A stretch of DNA of 64,000 nucleotides from Desulfobacterales bacterium (GCA_034003325.1 JAVEYW010000004.1:62001-126000), one strand, 5' to 3'. Positions 1-9,104 are shown, counted from the first letter of the stretch. Numbers and translations: made by a program. The notes: generated by a model not told the origin, from the sequence alone.

Positions 1-39
1 TTTTTCCTTTTAGTCTGATTCGACCAAATCACTTTCAGA

Positions 40-582
40 TTACAGATCCTCTTGAAGGCGCTGCATCCAGCCGGGGACGGTCGGGTTTTCCGCATCATGG
101 TAGCTGCCCACATAGGGTTTGATGTCAATCACCGGGCTGCCATCCACGGCATCCAGCCCTTTTACCCGAAGCACATTTCCTTCCCGTTCGATCAGCGACA
201 CGACCGAAATCAACACCGGGTTCGGCCTGGCCGGGCTGCGGGTGGCAAAAACACCTTGTTTGGGAATATCCTTTCTCCCCATGGGATGAACCTGTCGCAC
301 CATGCGCTTTTCCGGCGTCAGAAGGTGAGGCCAGAATAGCACCAGAATATGAGAAAACCCCTCAATTCCGTCTAAAATACCATTCAGGCCGGAATCAATT
401 ACGATCTCCGAAACCGTGGTTTTAACCTCCTTTCGAAATGCCCGAATACTTATTTTTCGCGCTTCCGGATCAAGGTCCTCTTCCGCTGCCGAAGGCATCG
501 GTATTTTGATTCGGCTTCGAACAAAACCAACGGGTGAAAGCGTCATTCTGATGTCTTCTTTCGGGTGGCGCATGGCCGTCAT
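40..582 (-). CDS. TrmO/TsaA-like tRNA methyltransferase
   Basis: 180-residue protein of the TrmO (YaeB/TsaA, UPF0066) family. Known members methylate N6-threonylcarbamoyladenosine at tRNA position 37 with S-adenosylmethionine. The start is typical (LSPVGFVRSR), followed by SHILVLFWPH and the family signature ATRSPARPNPV near residues 113-123. It lacks the long C-terminal domain of the E. coli enzyme, as many archaeal and anaerobe members do. Three in-frame ATGs (582, 573, 546) compete for the start; an AAAGG lies 9 nt before the one at 573. It is the last gene on its strand here, and dispersed repeats separate it from the next gene. In anaerobes this family also sits beside metal or molybdopterin genes, so the exact substrate is inferred. 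Confidence 0.85.
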   Translation of the reverse strand: MTAMRHPKEDIRMTLSPVGFVRSRIKIPMPSAAEEDLDPEARKISIRAFRKEVKTTVSEIVIDSGLNGILDGIEGFSHILVLFWPHLLTPEKRMVRQVHPMGRKDIPKQGVFATRSPARPNPVLISVVSLIEREGNVLRVKGLDAVDGSPVIDIKPYVGSYHDAENPTVPGWMQRLQEDL

Positions 583-593
583 CCTTTCCTATC

Positions 594-820
594 CTAACCC
601 GGCGAGGCCGGATTGCTGGGAAGCTGGGATGCCGGGATGCAAAAAAAAAGGCATTTCCCACCTTCTGTGAGGATACACGCAAAAGCGTGCATGTTTCTGG
701 TAAAGGGCCTAATCCGGCAAAGCCGGATGCTGGAATGCTGGGATGCTGGGATGCATAAAAGCCATCTTTCACCTTCGGCGAATATACACGCAAAAGCGTG
801 TATGTTTCTGATAAAGGGCC
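594..820. repeat. Two tandem copies of a ~115-bp dispersed repeat
   Basis: Copy 1 (594-709) and copy 2 (710-820) both open with a CCGGC..GCCGG hairpin, continue with GCTGGGATGC-type short repeats, and end with ACACGCAAAAGCGTG followed by GTTTCTGGTAAAGGGCC. The two are imperfect copies in the same orientation. A third copy lies at 13719-13822 and a degraded inverted piece at 15074-15120. No gene is supported between 583 and 901; the small open frames here are repeat-driven. Confidence 0.85.
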
Positions 821-901
821 TAATAGGTCCCAACGCTGGTTGGATTCCAATCAATGTTATTCATCTCCGGTATAACCTCAAGCATTTTTAAGGCGCCTGG
901 C

Positions 902-1969
902 TCATCGCAGCACCATGGCCTTTTCCGGACATATCTCCTGGCAACAAAAGCAGGTGATGCATCGCGCCTCATCCACTCGGGGCAGATTTTCGCGCATGCT
1001 CAGCGCGGATACTGGGCACTGATCAATGCACGTTCCACAAGCCGTGCACAGGTCCGGGTCCGCATGGGGGCGCACCACGGTTTTACTGCGAAGCAACTGT
1101 TGAAGGCTCGAATTATTCAAAATGGCCTCACCGCTTAACGGTGGCAGCTTGAAATTTGGAATCGGTTGCAATTCACCGATAATGCTGATTTTACTCAGAT
1201 CAATCGCTCCCAGCCCCTCACGCGCAGCCTTGCATAAAAACGGCAGCCGCTCGGGTGCCATCCCCATCATGGTCGCAATAACGGCATCCAGCGCCACTGC
1301 GTTGTCCGAGGCCAATATCCGGCCGATCTGTCTGAGATCCGGCGAGGCGGGCCCGTTGCCCTCCATGCCCACAATGGCATCCACGATAAAAAAATCCGGA
1401 ATCCTGAGCCGGAAAACCTCGACAATCAGGTCGTGAAAACGCGCCGGCGTTCCGGCCAGCTTATGAAGGTTGGCCTTTTGCGCGCCGGGTAACATGCCAT
1501 AGCTGTTTTTGATCGCACCGGTCATCACCGTTAGCCCATGGGTTTTGAATTTTGGCAAACTGATGATAATATCCGCATTCAGCACGGCGGTCGAGACACT
1601 GACCGCTTCCATAAACCGGGAGTCAAACGCCACCTTTCTCGAATCGTTGCCGATATTATGATAATACCCCTTGGCAGCCGCCATCAGGCCCGTTTCTTCA
1701 AAACTGGCTTCATTGGCGCCGTAGCCGACAGCCCCCGGATTATCCCCAACCACGATGGCAGCCGGGTTCATCGTCTCAAGCTTTTCCACAACCGCCCGCA
1801 ACAGCGCCGGATGTGTAACGATGCCCTCCTGTGCCGAAGAGGCCCTGAGCACATTTGGTTTGACCAGCACGGTCTTTTCCGCCACTTTCAGTGGAAAAAG
1901 CGTAAAGGCCCTGTCCACAGCCCGGCGCACATCGTCATAGCTTGCCGTTTCTATCATCACCCGATACAT
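902..1969 (-). CDS. DUF362 protein with C-terminal 2x[4Fe-4S] ferredoxin domain
   Basis: 355 residues. The body is a DUF362 domain (for example PNVLRASS, GDNPGAV, LPKFKTHGL, KNSYGMLPG), a family common in anaerobes and of unproven function. The last ~50 residues hold two CxxCxxCxxxCP clusters (CTACGTCIDQCP and CITCFCCQEICP), the bacterial ferredoxin pattern for two [4Fe-4S] centres. It is probably a cytoplasmic redox protein. The ATG at 1969 follows AAAGGA by 8 nt. It stands alone, transcribed away from the CDP-alcohol phosphotransferase gene, with no operon partner to suggest a substrate. Confidence 0.85.
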   Translation of the reverse strand: MYRVMIETASYDDVRRAVDRAFTLFPLKVAEKTVLVKPNVLRASSAQEGIVTHPALLRAVVEKLETMNPAAIVVGDNPGAVGYGANEASFEETGLMAAAKGYYHNIGNDSRKVAFDSRFMEAVSVSTAVLNADIIISLPKFKTHGLTVMTGAIKNSYGMLPGAQKANLHKLAGTPARFHDLIVEVFRLRIPDFFIVDAIVGMEGNGPASPDLRQIGRILASDNAVALDAVIATMMGMAPERLPFLCKAAREGLGAIDLSKISIIGELQPIPNFKLPPLSGEAILNNSSLQQLLRSKTVVRPHADPDLCTACGTCIDQCPVSALSMRENLPRVDEARCITCFCCQEICPEKAMVLR

Positions 1970-2207
1970 GGCCCAATCCTTTAATCAATCTCAGTGATTG
2001 TCAAAATTCGTCATAGGTCGCATCACTGCAACAAAATCATCCGATTCGTGCACAGCGTTTAAATCGATATTCGATTGCGCGACAAAATAGCAAAATGAGG
2101 TGATTGGGGCAAGATTTCTTGTGTTCGAATTTCGTGAACCCAACTTATCCGTAATGGTTTACAGTGGATGACAATTAAAAAAACGGGCGCCGCTTCACCT
2201 GATCTGC

Positions 2208-2237
2208 TTGACACTACCCCCCGGTCTAACCTATGTT
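2208..2237 (+). promoter_or_regulatory. Candidate sigma-70 promoter for the CDP-alcohol phosphotransferase gene
   Basis: TTGACA at 2208-2213 and TATGTT at 2232-2237 with an 18-bp spacer, about 130 bp before the ATG at 2370. This is the clearest signal in the 1970-2369 gap, which otherwise holds A/T-rich sequence and no gene. It was read by eye only. Confidence 0.4.
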
Positions 2238-2369
2238 ACCCCAGCCCGGTTTTTACGGCCCGGCGTTGCCATGCGATTCGAATTCGGCTTTTTACTGAAA
2301 ATCAACCATCTATCCGCATCACTCGATAGCGATTCGCGGATTGTCGTAAACGCAGATGATTGAATCAAC

Positions 2370-3851
2370 ATGCCCGGACGATACACTATCCCCAAAAAAG
2401 TAACGGCTGCCTTGATCTACATGCGACCGCTGCTGGTATTCGGCGGTTTGCTCTGCGCCGTTGCCGTTATGTGGACGCGTGAGCCGGTATACTATATTCT
2501 CGGCGTGGTGCTTCTGTTTATTTCCATGAGTTTTGACGTGGTGGACGGATGGTTTGCCGCCCGCTTTCACCCGTATCCCACCTTGGCCGAGCTCGCCGAC
2601 CGCATCATGGACAAACTGGTCTATTCCATCATCTTTCCATTGGTTGCGGTCGGGGTCATGTGGCGGCTGGTCTTTGTCACGCCCGGCCATACCCGGACCG
2701 AGCTGCTGCATGCGCTCTTTATTCTCTTTCTATGCGTCACGGTGCTGGTTCGCGATCACTTTGCTCATTTTATGAGGGGATTCGCGATTCGCCAAGGCCA
2801 GGAGCCCGAAGCGTCCGAATTAAACCGGCTGCGAACCATGGCAGCCGCGCCGGTAGGCGCACTGCTTTATGCCTATGCCTTTTACCTTCCCGAGGGCCCC
2901 CCGTCGCGACTCTATTTTTGGATTTCCTGGCTGGGCAATATTCCCCTGCGCGGCCTGTTTTTAATAGAAATTATCTTTCTAATATTCAATTTCGGCTCCA
3001 TCGCCGGTTATTGCCGAAAATACGGTAGCTACTGCCTGGAAGAGCTGTGCCTGGGGGATGAAAAACTTCGCCGCCGCATTTTGACTATTTTCCCCAACGC
3101 GCTCACCGTCATGAATGCCATGATGGGCCTTCTTTCCGTTTTCTTTGCATATCAGGGGCGTATTCGGGAAGCGTACATGATTCTTATCGGCGCGGCCATG
3201 TTTGACAAACTCGACGGCTCGCTGGCGCGCAAGCTCGGACTGACCGAACCGCCCATTTCCGAAGAAACGTCCAAACGATTCAGTATGGGGGGGCTCCTTG
3301 ATGATATCTCCGATGCGGTCAGCTTCTGCATTGTGCCCGCTTGGATTTTTTTCCTGTGCTTGTCTGGAGCCGATGATCCCGTATTGAAGCGCTTGCCGAT
3401 CAGCTGGATTGCCTGGCTTTATTTCCTTCTGGGCATCACGCGTCTGATTTATTTCACTCTGGATCGTAACCCGATTCCAGGATTTTTCAAAGGCTTGCCG
3501 ACTCCTGCCGCCGCCTTGACGGTGGTCGCACCGCTCATCATGTATAGCCAGGCCATTCCCGATTCTCCGAATGAAGCCCGGTTCTGGGGTCTGGTCTGTT
3601 TCGGCCTGATGATCGCCATGTCGCTCATGATGAATATCTATCCGATTCGCTTTATTCATTACGGCCGGTTCATGAGCCGTCACCCCGTCTTTGTCAGCGG
3701 GAACCTCATTTTAACCTTTATTTTTGTGTTTACGCCGTATTTCGGCCACTTCGTTCTGGCGTGCCTGCTGATTTACGCGATCTCCCCCTTGTGGACATGG
3801 CGCATCACGCCCGAGGTGGCGGCCCTTGAATCCCGCCTTAAAAAATTGTGA
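2370..3851 (+). CDS. Double-domain CDP-alcohol phosphatidyltransferase-like membrane protein
   Basis: 493-residue polytopic membrane protein with two copies of the CDP-alcohol phosphotransferase signature. The first spans residues 56-81: D56xxDG60, AR at 64-65, D77, D81, with one extra residue before AR and Ala where the motif Gly normally is. The second spans residues 279-315: D279xxDGxxAR287, then G307xxxD311xxxD315, a canonical match with a long insertion. These Asp residues bind metal and CDP in family members, which join a CDP-activated lipid to an alcohol such as serine, inositol or glycerol phosphate. Usual members are 180-260 residues with one motif, so this is a tandem or fused form. 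It converges on the ketosynthase operon and may attach a headgroup to that locus's lipid (inference). Confidence 0.8.
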   Translation: MPGRYTIPKKVTAALIYMRPLLVFGGLLCAVAVMWTREPVYYILGVVLLFISMSFDVVDGWFAARFHPYPTLAELADRIMDKLVYSIIFPLVAVGVMWRLVFVTPGHTRTELLHALFILFLCVTVLVRDHFAHFMRGFAIRQGQEPEASELNRLRTMAAAPVGALLYAYAFYLPEGPPSRLYFWISWLGNIPLRGLFLIEIIFLIFNFGSIAGYCRKYGSYCLEELCLGDEKLRRRILTIFPNALTVMNAMMGLLSVFFAYQGRIREAYMILIGAAMFDKLDGSLARKLGLTEPPISEETSKRFSMGGLLDDISDAVSFCIVPAWIFFLCLSGADDPVLKRLPISWIAWLYFLLGITRLIYFTLDRNPIPGFFKGLPTPAAALTVVAPLIMYSQAIPDSPNEARFWGLVCFGLMIAMSLMMNIYPIRFIHYGRFMSRHPVFVSGNLILTFIFVFTPYFGHFVLACLLIYAISPLWTWRITPEVAALESRLKKL

Positions 3852-3865
3852 TAAAACCACCCCTC

Positions 3866-5257
3866 TTAATCAATTGACGATTTGGCGACATGAGCAAAGC
3901 GGCCGGCCAGTTTCATTTGCTCCCACAAGGGGCCGCGAACGCCAAAACGGCGTAATTTCTTTTGCAGAATTTCATTCATGTTGATCTGAAGCCCCGGGAA
4001 AATCCAGGTCGGGTTATCTTTGGAAAACGCTTCGATAAAGGAGAGTATTTCGGTTTTAATGCCGGAGGACAGGTAGAATACCGGGTTAAGATAGTCCTCA
4101 CCGGATCCGACAAGCCCCTCTTCGGCCGCCACTTGCGCCATCCTCGTGTTCGGATACACTCGAATTCCCGCCATGCAAACGACCGCCGTGGGGTCCGTAT
4201 CGCGAATCGTCTCACAGGTTCTTCGAACCGAATCCATGGTTTCTCCGGGGCCGCCCAAAAGAAGGGAATGGCAAAAGGCCATGCCGGCGTTGCGGCATAT
4301 TCGGGAAGCCTGCTGAATGTCGGCCACCGAAAAGTTTTTCCCCAGGGCTGCCAGCATGCCGGGCTCGGCCGCATCGCAGCCGAATTCAACCCCCGTGCAG
4401 CCCGCGTTCCGCATGGCGGCCGCCAATTCATCGGTCATAAAGGCCGGGTTGGCGTAACAGCTCCACCGAATTTTAAGTTGCCGTTTTATGATTTCTCTAC
4501 AAAGGCTTAAGGCGTGATTTACCGGATAGTTAAATTCATTGTCTACAATGAACAGGTTGTGGACACCGATTTCAATCAGCTGTTCAATTTCATCACAAAC
4601 CCGCTCCGGCGAACGGGCCCGAATGGATTTTCCCTCAATAAGCGGATAGGTGCAATAGATGCAGTGAAACGGGCATCCCCGTTTGGTCTGAATATTTCCC
4701 ATTCCACCCTGTTGCAGATAAGCCGCATTGTCAAAACCCGAGCGATCCGCCATCGGCAACGCATCGAGATTCGCACGAATGCCCGGTTTGCCGAAAATGA
4801 TTCGGCCATCGGGCGGAACATGGGTGGGGCCATTTTTCTCTATGTCGTTTATCAGCCGGATAAAGGCGTCTTCCCCTTCCCCGGCAATGCCGAAATCCGC
4901 ACCGAGGTGCGCAAAAACGGACTCCGGAAGCAAGGTGAACCCGCTGCCGCCAATCACGATAATGCCCTTGGCGCAGTTTCGAATTTCGGCAATCACCCGG
5001 CGATAAAACGGAAGGTAAGCAGTGTATCTCGGATAGCCCACATTATCCAGATTTCGAAGCGATACGCCGATGACGTGGGGGGAAAATTCCGCTATGGCCG
5101 TTGCAATGGCGTGCTCATAATCGGCTTCAAAGCAAAGATCCAGAATGCGATGGGGCGTGCCGTTTTTTTTCAGTGCCGCCGCCAGGTACGCCAGCCCGAT
5201 CGGAAACACCGGATCCGGCAGGTATTCAATGTTGGGGGATACCAGCAACACGTTCAT
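3866..5257 (-). CDS. Radical-SAM protein with B12-binding-like N-terminal domain
   Basis: 463 residues. An N-terminal Rossmann-like domain of the cobalamin-binding type (VFPIGLAYLAAALKKNG, then VIGGSGFTLLP and GEGE) is followed by a radical-SAM core with C195xxxC199xxC202 (RGCPFHCIYC) for the [4Fe-4S] cluster. The classical DxHxxG cobalamin motif is absent. Related enzymes methylate or rearrange unactivated carbons, for example in hopanoid or bacteriochlorophyll synthesis. The ATG at 5257 is chosen because it overlaps the stop of the upstream ketosynthase-like gene as ATGA; the open frame runs further upstream without a family match. It is the last gene of the operon starting at 8931. The substrate is unknown, and an acyl chain made by the neighbours is the natural guess. 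Confidence 0.85.
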   Translation of the reverse strand: MNVLLVSPNIEYLPDPVFPIGLAYLAAALKKNGTPHRILDLCFEADYEHAIATAIAEFSPHVIGVSLRNLDNVGYPRYTAYLPFYRRVIAEIRNCAKGIIVIGGSGFTLLPESVFAHLGADFGIAGEGEDAFIRLINDIEKNGPTHVPPDGRIIFGKPGIRANLDALPMADRSGFDNAAYLQQGGMGNIQTKRGCPFHCIYCTYPLIEGKSIRARSPERVCDEIEQLIEIGVHNLFIVDNEFNYPVNHALSLCREIIKRQLKIRWSCYANPAFMTDELAAAMRNAGCTGVEFGCDAAEPGMLAALGKNFSVADIQQASRICRNAGMAFCHSLLLGGPGETMDSVRRTCETIRDTDPTAVVCMAGIRVYPNTRMAQVAAEEGLVGSGEDYLNPVFYLSSGIKTEILSFIEAFSKDNPTWIFPGLQINMNEILQKKLRRFGVRGPLWEQMKLAGRFAHVAKSSID

Positions 5258-6492
5258 GATAGCAGGTCTCGCTTTTGACGAGAAAATATCAGGCAACTGC
5301 CGGCGCCTCCGAACGTGGCGCTCGTCATCAGCGCGGCGTGAATCTCCTGCGCTTCGGGCACCGACCATGCCGGTCTGTACCCATTATCGGCCAACAGCGC
5401 CGCCGCGGATATCAAGGGGAGCGACGCCTGCCGATACAAGCTGATCAGCGAGGCGGCGGCCCGAATCGCGCCGGCGCCGCCGAAATCACCCATCAGGTAT
5501 TTCAGCGCGAAGACCTGAGGCGCACCATGAGATGGCGCAAAAAGCGCTTCTATCTGCTCGGATTCCATTCGTCCCAGTTCCTGAGTGTAATTGGCCGATA
5601 CGTTCAACTGTGAAATGTCTTCAGGCGAAAGCCCTGCTTCGGAAAGCGCTGTCGTCATGGCCCGGGCCAACTGTTCGCCACTCGCCTCGTAATGTCCCAT
5701 ATCGGCCCGGCCACCGGTCACGACCGCCGCCAACAGCAGACCATAGATCTTCGCGCCCCTGGAAAGCGCTGCGTCCAGCCGCTCTAAAACCAACACGCCG
5801 GCCCCCTCTCCCAAAACCATGCCGCCACCGAATGAAAGAGGATCGGGCCGCCGGCCGTTTACCCGCACTCGGCTCAGCGCACCGATGGCATCATAGCAGG
5901 CAAATTGCGCGGCGGAGAGTTCATCCGCCCCTCCCACCACGGCCATATCCGCCTGGCCCATAAGAATCATATCCCGGCCGTAGCAAATCGCTTGTTCGGC
6001 GGATATCATGTTCTGGCAAAAGGTGGTATTGGGGCCGGTGATGCCATGGAACATGCCGATATGACTGGCCGGGGCGTTTGGAACGGTTTCAGGAAAAAAA
6101 AGCGGCTGACTGCCCCTGGGACCGTTTTCAAGAAGACTTGAAAAGAAACTGTTCACCTGGGAGCTCGGTCCGTCCGCCGTCCCCATGACAACGGCGCACC
6201 GGTCCCGGTCCATTTTGTCCAGGGCCAACCCGCTGTCCGCGATGGCTTCGATACTGGCGACCACAGCCATCGCGGATATTCGGCTCATGCGACGGTAAAC
6301 CGAGGGCGGCATAAATTGCTTGGGATTAAAATCGGCAACCCATCCAGCCACATTGGATCGAAAGCCTTTGGTGTCGAAAAGCTCTATTTTGCTGATTCCG
6401 CTGAACGCACGCCTGCAGTTTTCCCGGAATTTTTTCTGCCCGATGCCGAGCGCACTGACAACACCGATTCCCGTAACGGCTATTTTCTCCAT
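5254..6492 (-). CDS. Beta-ketoacyl synthase-like partner lacking catalytic residues (CLF-like)
   Basis: 412 residues with an overall FabF/KS fold (ITGIGVVSALG-type start, VVGGADELSAAQF, GGGMVLGEGAGVLVLE). The active-site triad is gone: the TACSSSG region reads TTFCQNMISAEQAI, with its Cys out of register by two residues; the first His motif (NAHGTGT) reads NVSANYT; and the second (KSMVGH) reads KYLMGD. That is the pattern of a chain-length factor, the non-condensing half of a ketosynthase heterodimer. It lies 19 nt after the fully catalytic ketosynthase gene, which supports pairing. The Cys assignment rests on hand alignment. An intact but divergent enzyme is less likely. Confidence 0.8.
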   Translation of the reverse strand: MEKIAVTGIGVVSALGIGQKKFRENCRRAFSGISKIELFDTKGFRSNVAGWVADFNPKQFMPPSVYRRMSRISAMAVVASIEAIADSGLALDKMDRDRCAVVMGTADGPSSQVNSFFSSLLENGPRGSQPLFFPETVPNAPASHIGMFHGITGPNTTFCQNMISAEQAICYGRDMILMGQADMAVVGGADELSAAQFACYDAIGALSRVRVNGRRPDPLSFGGGMVLGEGAGVLVLERLDAALSRGAKIYGLLLAAVVTGGRADMGHYEASGEQLARAMTTALSEAGLSPEDISQLNVSANYTQELGRMESEQIEALFAPSHGAPQVFALKYLMGDFGGAGAIRAAASLISLYRQASLPLISAAALLADNGYRPAWSVPEAQEIHAALMTSATFGGAGSCLIFSRQKRDLLS

Positions 6493-6511
6493 GCGGTTGC
6501 TTTATTCTCCC

Positions 6512-7729
6512 TTATCCCGCTACCTGTCCAAGCACCAGCGCGGTGTTGTTGCCGCCGAAGGCAAAGGAATTGCTAAGCGCGATGTGAATTTGCCGGTTTC
6601 TGGCCGTTTCGGGAACGTAATCCAAATCACATTCCGGATCCGGCGTTGAGAGATGAATGGTCGGCGGCACGATCTGTTCATGCAACGCCAGCACGGTTGC
6701 GAGCGCTTCGATGGCGCCCGAAGCCCCCAGGCAATGGCCCACCATCGATTTCGTCGAGCTGACGGCAAGCCTTCGGGCATGGTCACCAAACACATGCTTG
6801 ATGGCGGCGGTTTCCACCTTATCGTTGATGGGCGTGCCGGTGCCGTGCGCATTGATATAATCCACCTGATCGCTCTTTACCCCGCTCACTTGAAGCGCCC
6901 GCGCCATTACTTTGGCCATGCCCCGGCCTTCCGGGTCCGGCGAGGTCATGTGGTAGGCGTCCGAGTTGATCGCGTATCCCAATACTTCCGCGTAAATCTT
7001 TGCCCGCCGGTTTCTGGCATGTTCGTAGTCCTCTAGAACCAGCATCGCGGACCCCTCTCCGAGAGAAATACCGCGCCGGTGCTGATCAAAGGGTTTGCAA
7101 TGTTCGGGGTCCGTTACGTGCAGGGCGTTAAACCCCGCAAAGGTGACTTCGGATAAGGCCTCGCTGCCGCCGGTAATCGCCATGGACAGTTTTCCAATCC
7201 GAATGAGATCCGCGGCATATCCGATGGCAGTGCCACTCGAAGAACAAGCCGTCGAAAAGGTTCCCCGAATGCCGGTAAAATGATATCGTTGCGCAATCAG
7301 GTCGGAAAGCGTACCGGGTGAGGACGCCAGCACCAGGGACGGTCTGGGTTTCGTTTTCCCGGCCCATTGCGCGCGTCTGAACTGTTCCCATGAAAACATG
7401 CCGCCGGCTCCGCCGCCCAGCAACACGCCGATATCGTTCCGCGGTTCAAGATTCACGCCAATTCCGGCGTCTGAGACCGCCTCCTTGGCGGCAATCAGAC
7501 CGAGCCGATCGCAGCGGGAGGCTCTCTTTGTTTCACCGGGCAAGAAGGGATGGTCAAAAAATTCGTCTTTTACCTGAGCCGCCACCCGGCTCTGAAACCC
7601 CATCGTCTCAAAGAGCGAAACGGGTCCAATCCCGCATTTTCCGGAAAATAGCCCGTCTCTGAACCGGGTCACGGACCCGCCGATAGCACAAATGGCACCA
7701 AGGCCCGTAATGACAACCCGCTTTTTCAT
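6512..7729 (-). CDS. Beta-ketoacyl-ACP synthase (FabF-type, catalytic)
   Basis: 405 residues. It condenses an acyl chain with malonyl-ACP. All catalytic motifs are present: Cys in STACSSSG (about residue 162), His in INAHGTGT, and Lys/His in TKSMVGHCLGASG. The ATG at 7729 overlaps the thioesterase stop as ATGA, which implies translational coupling; a start 15 nt upstream would only lengthen the overlap. The downstream gene is a ketosynthase without catalytic residues, so the two probably form a KS-CLF pair as in type II polyketide or aryl-polyene systems. A housekeeping FabF is unlikely given the thioesterase, ketoreductase and radical-SAM neighbours. Confidence 0.9.
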   Translation of the reverse strand: MKKRVVITGLGAICAIGGSVTRFRDGLFSGKCGIGPVSLFETMGFQSRVAAQVKDEFFDHPFLPGETKRASRCDRLGLIAAKEAVSDAGIGVNLEPRNDIGVLLGGGAGGMFSWEQFRRAQWAGKTKPRPSLVLASSPGTLSDLIAQRYHFTGIRGTFSTACSSSGTAIGYAADLIRIGKLSMAITGGSEALSEVTFAGFNALHVTDPEHCKPFDQHRRGISLGEGSAMLVLEDYEHARNRRAKIYAEVLGYAINSDAYHMTSPDPEGRGMAKVMARALQVSGVKSDQVDYINAHGTGTPINDKVETAAIKHVFGDHARRLAVSSTKSMVGHCLGASGAIEALATVLALHEQIVPPTIHLSTPDPECDLDYVPETARNRQIHIALSNSFAFGGNNTALVLGQVAG

Positions 7730-8154
7730 GCGTCCCGCGCGCAAAAGGCAACCAGAGAATCCAGGCGCTTTTTCAGCTCGCCGCTCACCTTGTAAATCAT
7801 CGTGTTTTCGAGCGTCAGCAACACCTGTGTCGATGCCCCTCGGGCCAAAAGCTTTCGATCCGTCCGACGAAGCACCTCAAATTTAAATTCGATGGCCGCG
7901 ATCTCGGGCTTTTCCACCGCGGCACGAATAATGATGTCTTCGCCGCATTTGGCGGGATACTTATATTCGCAATTCAGCCGAATGACCGGTGCGATAAACC
8001 CGAGCGCCGTCATGTGTTCGGGCAATAGGTCCACTTGCCGCAACAACGCCATGCGGCCCGCCTCAAACCAGGCCACATAATGGCCGTGCCAGGCGATTCC
8101 CCAGGAATCGACTTCGTTAAACCGAACAGTTTCGTATGTTTCAATCCATTTCAT
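7726..8154 (-). CDS. Acyl-CoA/ACP thioesterase, 4HBT hotdog family
   Basis: 142 residues, the usual length for a 4-hydroxybenzoyl-CoA thioesterase/YbgC-type hotdog enzyme. The N-terminal signature VRFNEVDSWGIAWHGHYVAWFE matches the family pattern (Asp, then G-[IV]-x-[WY]-H-x-x-Y, then E), with the catalytic Asp in EVDSWG. It would release or transfer an acyl chain from ACP or CoA. Placed 36 nt after the ketoreductase and overlapping the ketosynthase by 4 nt, it belongs to the same biosynthetic operon. Related proteins in pigment and polyene clusters act on the carrier-bound product; the substrate here is not known. Confidence 0.85.
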   Translation of the reverse strand: MKWIETYETVRFNEVDSWGIAWHGHYVAWFEAGRMALLRQVDLLPEHMTALGFIAPVIRLNCEYKYPAKCGEDIIIRAAVEKPEIAAIEFKFEVLRRTDRKLLARGASTQVLLTLENTMIYKVSGELKKRLDSLVAFCARDA

Positions 8155-8190
8155 GGTGTGGGGCTTGTTGGGTTCGTAGGGGTCATTGGG

Positions 8191-8931
8191 TCAGGTCAGG
8201 CCGCCGTCGACCGCAAGCACCTGGCCGGTAATGTATTCCGCCTCCGCGGAGGCTAAAAACAGAATAGCCGATGCCACATGCGCCGGCTCGCCGAATCTGC
8301 CCACAGGGATCATACGCATCAATTCCTTTTCAGCCTCCGGCGTCAGCGTTTCGCTCATGGCGGTTTTAATGACACCCGGACAAACGGCATTGACCGTAAT
8401 GCCCAGCCTGGCCACTTCCCGGGCCAGGGATTTGGTAAAGGAGATCATCCCGCCCTTGGAGGCCGAATAATTCGTCTGGCCGGCACGCCCGGTCAGCGCG
8501 CTGGGGGACACCATATTGATGATGCGCCCGAATCGGTTGCCGATCATCGGTTTTAAGACGGCGCGTGAACATAAATAGGTGCCCTTGAGGTTCGTGTCCA
8601 CCACGGCATCCCAGTCCGCTTCATTCAAGTACAATAGCAGTTTATCCCGCACTAAACCGGCGTTATTGACCAGAATGTCCACCGACCCCCACCGACTTAT
8701 AACCTGCTTGAAAAGCGCATCCACGTCTGATGCGCTGGACACGTCCGCCTGTTCCACCAGAACATGTTCCGTGAGGACGGCCAGTTCCGTTCGGGTCTGG
8801 TCGGCGCTGTCTTTATCCGAGCGGTAATTGACCGCCACGCGCGCCCCTTCCTTTGCGAAACAAAGCGCCAAGGCTTTTCCCAATCCCTTGGTCCCTCCCG
8901 TGATAAAAACATTTTTATCTTTAAATTTCAA
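8191..8931 (-). CDS. 3-oxoacyl-ACP reductase (FabG-type SDR)
   Basis: 246 residues. NADPH-dependent reduction of the beta-keto group after condensation. The cofactor motif is TGGTKGLG near the N-terminus, followed by NNAG, catalytic Ser in NMVSPSA and Tyr/Lys in YSASK, and the C-terminal VDGGLT. A TTG start at 8931 is chosen because GGAG lies 9 nt before it and the length then equals typical FabG; an ATG at 8982 would add an unmatched 17-residue leader. It is the first gene of the operon running to 3866. No dehydratase is encoded nearby, so full reduction to an alkene would need an enzyme from elsewhere. Confidence 0.88.
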   Translation of the reverse strand: MKFKDKNVFITGGTKGLGKALALCFAKEGARVAVNYRSDKDSADQTRTELAVLTEHVLVEQADVSSASDVDALFKQVISRWGSVDILVNNAGLVRDKLLLYLNEADWDAVVDTNLKGTYLCSRAVLKPMIGNRFGRIINMVSPSALTGRAGQTNYSASKGGMISFTKSLAREVARLGITVNAVCPGVIKTAMSETLTPEAEKELMRMIPVGRFGEPAHVASAILFLASAEAEYITGQVLAVDGGLT

Positions 8932-9058
8932 AAGTATATACTCCAAATAACCCCACCGGCCGCAGGTGTCACCTTGTATCAAATCTCACCGGGTTATGCA
9001 AGGCGCAGCGCTGCGTTTAACAGGGCAAACGCATGTTGTAAGTAACTGCCGAAAGCGT

Positions 9059-9104
9059 AGGCCTTGAGGGAGATCAGATGGAGGCCGCGGCACTGTTTGA
9101 ACGC
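9059..9104 (+). repeat. Left arm of inverted repeat flanking ATP-grasp/deacetylase pair
   Basis: 46 bp that match the reverse complement of 11357-11402 with 4 mismatches. The arm lies in the 8932-9349 gap, which has no supported gene. A further similarity (GCATGCGATCGCCCTG near 9172 and ACATGCGATTGCCCTG near 11430) lies outside the arms and runs in the same direction in both places. Confidence 0.8.
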
